A stretch of DNA of 16,237 nucleotides, taken from assembly GCA_051745565.1 (NCBI GenBank), contig JBNJEF010000012.1, forward strand, positions 1 to 16,237, read 5' to 3'. The notes beneath the pieces were generated by a model. It was not told where the DNA came from, did no database searches, and was given only the letters and a program-made list of their open reading frames with translations. The DNA comes from SKVL01 sp051745565. GTDB taxonomy: Bacteria; Patescibacteriota; Minisyncoccia; Phycocordibacterales; CSBR16-193. A program made the position numbers and the translations under genes. This document shows positions 14,510 to 16,237 of the stretch, one piece after another; position 1 is the stretch's first letter; each line of letters opens with the position of its first letter.

Positions 14510-16030
14510 ATGCCCAAGGTGGAGGAAATACTAAATCTCATAAATGACCCCTCCGATGAAGATGTTGATGTCATAAAACGCGCTTACTCTTTTGCCGAAG
14601 AAGCTCACAGAGATCATAAAAGATACTCGGGGGAGCCCTATTTTATTCACGTCTTTGAAACCGGCAGAATACTGGCAGAATTCGGTATGCGCGGAAAAAC
14701 CGTTGCGGCGGGGTTACTGCATGACACCATAGAAGATACGGATATGGCCCCCGAAGAACTAAAAGAAGAGTTCGGAGAAGAGATCTTCTTTTTGGTAGAA
14801 GGTGTAACGAAACTCGGAAAGGTTCGCTATCAAGGAATGGACAGGCACAACGAGAGCTTAAGAAAGCTCTTTTTGGCAACAGCTCAAGATATCAGGGTTA
14901 TAATCATACGCTTGGCCGACCGACTGCATAATATAAGAACATTGGAGCATGTACCGGAGAGAAAACAGAGAAGGATCGCTAAAGAGACCCTTGATGTTTA
15001 TGCTCCAATAGCATACCGACTGGGAATACAGCGTATTCATAGAGAATTGGAAGATAACGCTTTCCCTTACGTATACCCCCAAGAGTATAAAGAGGTAAAA
15101 GAACTTCTAAACAAACAAAAAAGTAAACGGCACAAAGATCTGGATAAGTTCCGCAGGTCAATAATTAAGGAGCTGACCAAACATGAAATTAAGGATTTCA
15201 AAACGGATTACCGCGTAAAAGGCCTCTACAGCTTATATCTCAAATATCTTCGCAAAGGTAGGGACATGAATAATATATATGACATTTTGGCGGTAAGGAT
15301 CATAGTCCCGACGGTCGCCGATTGCTATAATGTACTGGGAATAATACACGGCAACTGGAGATTAATGCCCAATCGCATAAAAGACTACATCTCCTTCCAA
15401 AAACCAAACGGCTACCAAAGCTTACATACCACCGTTTTTACCGGAGACGGAACATTGGCCGAAGTCCAAATAAAAACGGAAGAAATGCACATTGAAGCCG
15501 AATTCGGGATCGCTTCTCACATCGCTTATAAAGAAGGATCATCGGCAAATAACGGAAAAAACTGGGTATCAAAATTGATGCCCTTCGGAAAAGATAAAGA
15601 CCCGGCACTGATGTCCTCAAATAAAGACATACCTTACTGGATAAAAGAGCTTCTTTACGGAGATAACTCCGAGAAAGACGGTTCAGAATTCGTTGACTCT
15701 TTGAAAAGTGATCTCTTTGAACAGAGAATATTCGTATTTACCCCAAAAGGCGACGTTATAGATCTACCCTTAAACGCATCGCCCATAGATTTCGCCTACG
15801 CCGTTCATTCCGATATTGGTGACAAAACATTCGGAGCGAAAGTCAACGACAAAATGGTATCTTTGGATAAACCTCTAAAAAATGGCGACACGGTGGAAAT
15901 ACAGACAAGATCTTCAAGTAAACCGACCGAGAAGTGGCTAAGACACGCTAAAACCACTCTGGCTCAAAGACGAATAAGAACAGCTCTGTCCAAAAGCAAG
16001 AAAGAATCTCAAATGTACTCGGAGAGCTAG
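14510..16030 (+). CDS. rel: Rel-type (p)ppGpp synthetase/hydrolase, short form ending after TGS
   Basis: Makes and degrades the stringent-response alarmone. The ATG at 14510 is chosen because it sits at the predicted transcription start; a GTG at 14489 would lie in the promoter. The protein then has 506 residues. The HD hydrolase domain has His47, the HDTIED motif at 71-76 and Asp137-Asn141 (DRLHN), all intact. The synthetase domain has KGLYSLYLKY (237-246), DILAVRI (258-264), RIKDYI (289-294), GYQSLHTTVF (301-310) and EVQIKT (318-323). RIKD matches the RXKD pattern of bifunctional Rel rather than the EXDD of monofunctional RelA. A TGS domain follows (about 406-466; IFVFTPKGDVIDLP and AVHSDIGDK). 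About 40 further residues are basic and rich in Ser and Lys, and the protein stops there. The helical, zinc-finger and ACT regions of full-length Rel (usually over 700 residues) are absent. The stop leaves 31 bases to a convergent gene. Confidence 0.93.
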   Translation: MPKVEEILNLINDPSDEDVDVIKRAYSFAEEAHRDHKRYSGEPYFIHVFETGRILAEFGMRGKTVAAGLLHDTIEDTDMAPEELKEEFGEEIFFLVEGVTKLGKVRYQGMDRHNESLRKLFLATAQDIRVIIIRLADRLHNIRTLEHVPERKQRRIAKETLDVYAPIAYRLGIQRIHRELEDNAFPYVYPQEYKEVKELLNKQKSKRHKDLDKFRRSIIKELTKHEIKDFKTDYRVKGLYSLYLKYLRKGRDMNNIYDILAVRIIVPTVADCYNVLGIIHGNWRLMPNRIKDYISFQKPNGYQSLHTTVFTGDGTLAEVQIKTEEMHIEAEFGIASHIAYKEGSSANNGKNWVSKLMPFGKDKDPALMSSNKDIPYWIKELLYGDNSEKDGSEFVDSLKSDLFEQRIFVFTPKGDVIDLPLNASPIDFAYAVHSDIGDKTFGAKVNDKMVSLDKPLKNGDTVEIQTRSSSKPTEKWLRHAKTTLAQRRIRTALSKSKKESQMYSES

Positions 16031-16061
16031 AGTTTATTTAAATAATAGAAACAGAAGATAT

Positions 16062-16237
16062 TTATATACTGAAATTACGAACAGAGTATAGATCTTCGTC
16101 GTTGTTTTCTTGGTTATCGGAAGCTTCATTTAGAGGAGCTTCTTTTTCCTTTTCTTCATAAGGGGTATCGCTTTCTTCTCTTTCAGATGCCGTTTCCTCT
16201 TGTATCTCCTCTGTGTCTTTTTGAAGATGATCTTCGG
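16062..16237 (-). CDS. C-terminal end of an unrecognised acidic protein (cut by window edge)
   Basis: An open frame on the minus strand enters from the right edge and stops with TAA at 16062-16064, giving the last 57 residues. The tail is highly charged, about 21 of 57 residues being Asp or Glu (for example DTEEIQEETASEREE), with no hydrophobic core, so it is probably disordered. It ends in the more ordered-looking DLYSVRNFSI. The other two minus-strand frames are closed by stops within this stretch, and the biased composition supports real coding. The gene converges on the Rel gene with a 31-base gap. No family can be assigned from this piece. Confidence 0.65.
   Translation of the reverse strand, partial: EDHLQKDTEEIQEETASEREESDTPYEEKEKEAPLNEASDNQENNDEDLYSVRNFSI

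Noticed and set aside
16034..16045. 12-base palindrome TTATTTAAATAA between the Rel gene and its convergent neighbour
   Set aside because: Pure A/T with no loop; likely chance in an AT-rich gap, though it could sit in a bidirectional termination region.

Overview
The window reads as a gene-dense, moderately AT-rich bacterial chromosome segment. The streamlined versions of universal genes suggest a small-genome lineage, most likely Candidate Phyla Radiation / Patescibacteria (Parcubacteria-like). The cues are a Rel-type (p)ppGpp enzyme that ends after its TGS domain, a DprA with a very short N-terminus, membrane histidine kinases with a non-standard H-box, and very few clear Shine-Dalgarno sites. 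The lineage is inference; no rRNA or tRNA is present to confirm it. I saw no phage, insertion sequence or CRISPR array.

Layout. Positions 8804 down to 1 hold eight minus-strand genes, in transcription order: serS, ftsQ, capA-like, a tRNA-dihydrouridine synthase, two tandem membrane histidine kinases, a sugar-nucleotide epimerase and the start of a GT4-type glycosyltransferase cut by the window edge. Spacings run from 1 to 66 bases. Translation (SerS), tRNA modification (Dus), division (FtsQ) and envelope or surface sugar functions are therefore side by side. From 8921 dprA runs on the plus strand. A convergent minus-strand pair follows (YbaK-type deacylase at 9795-10259 and an ABC exporter at 10265-12085), then plus-strand topA (12207-14396) and the Rel gene (14510-16030). 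The last 176 bases hold the acidic C-terminal tail of an unrecognised minus-strand gene.

The most striking feature is the kinase pair. Both genes carry a diverged multi-helix sensor, but from the seventh transmembrane helix through the ATPase domain they are the same DNA: 895 bp (1360-2254 and 3009-3903) with a single silent difference found by eye. This looks like recent gene conversion or module duplication, giving two sensors one identical signalling output. No response regulator is present in the window. The shared H-box reads HKFRTP, with lysine where HisKA kinases normally have Glu or Asp.

The second notable pattern is promoter placement. The Rel gene has a near-consensus promoter (TTGTCA, 17 bp, TATAAT) whose -10 box ends exactly six bases before the ATG, so the transcript should begin at the start codon. 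dprA and ftsQ have -10-like boxes at the same six-base distance, and the first kinase gene and the ABC exporter gene have them at seven and eight. This suggests frequent leaderless mRNAs. For the Rel gene it also rules out the upstream GTG as the start, because that codon lies inside the promoter.
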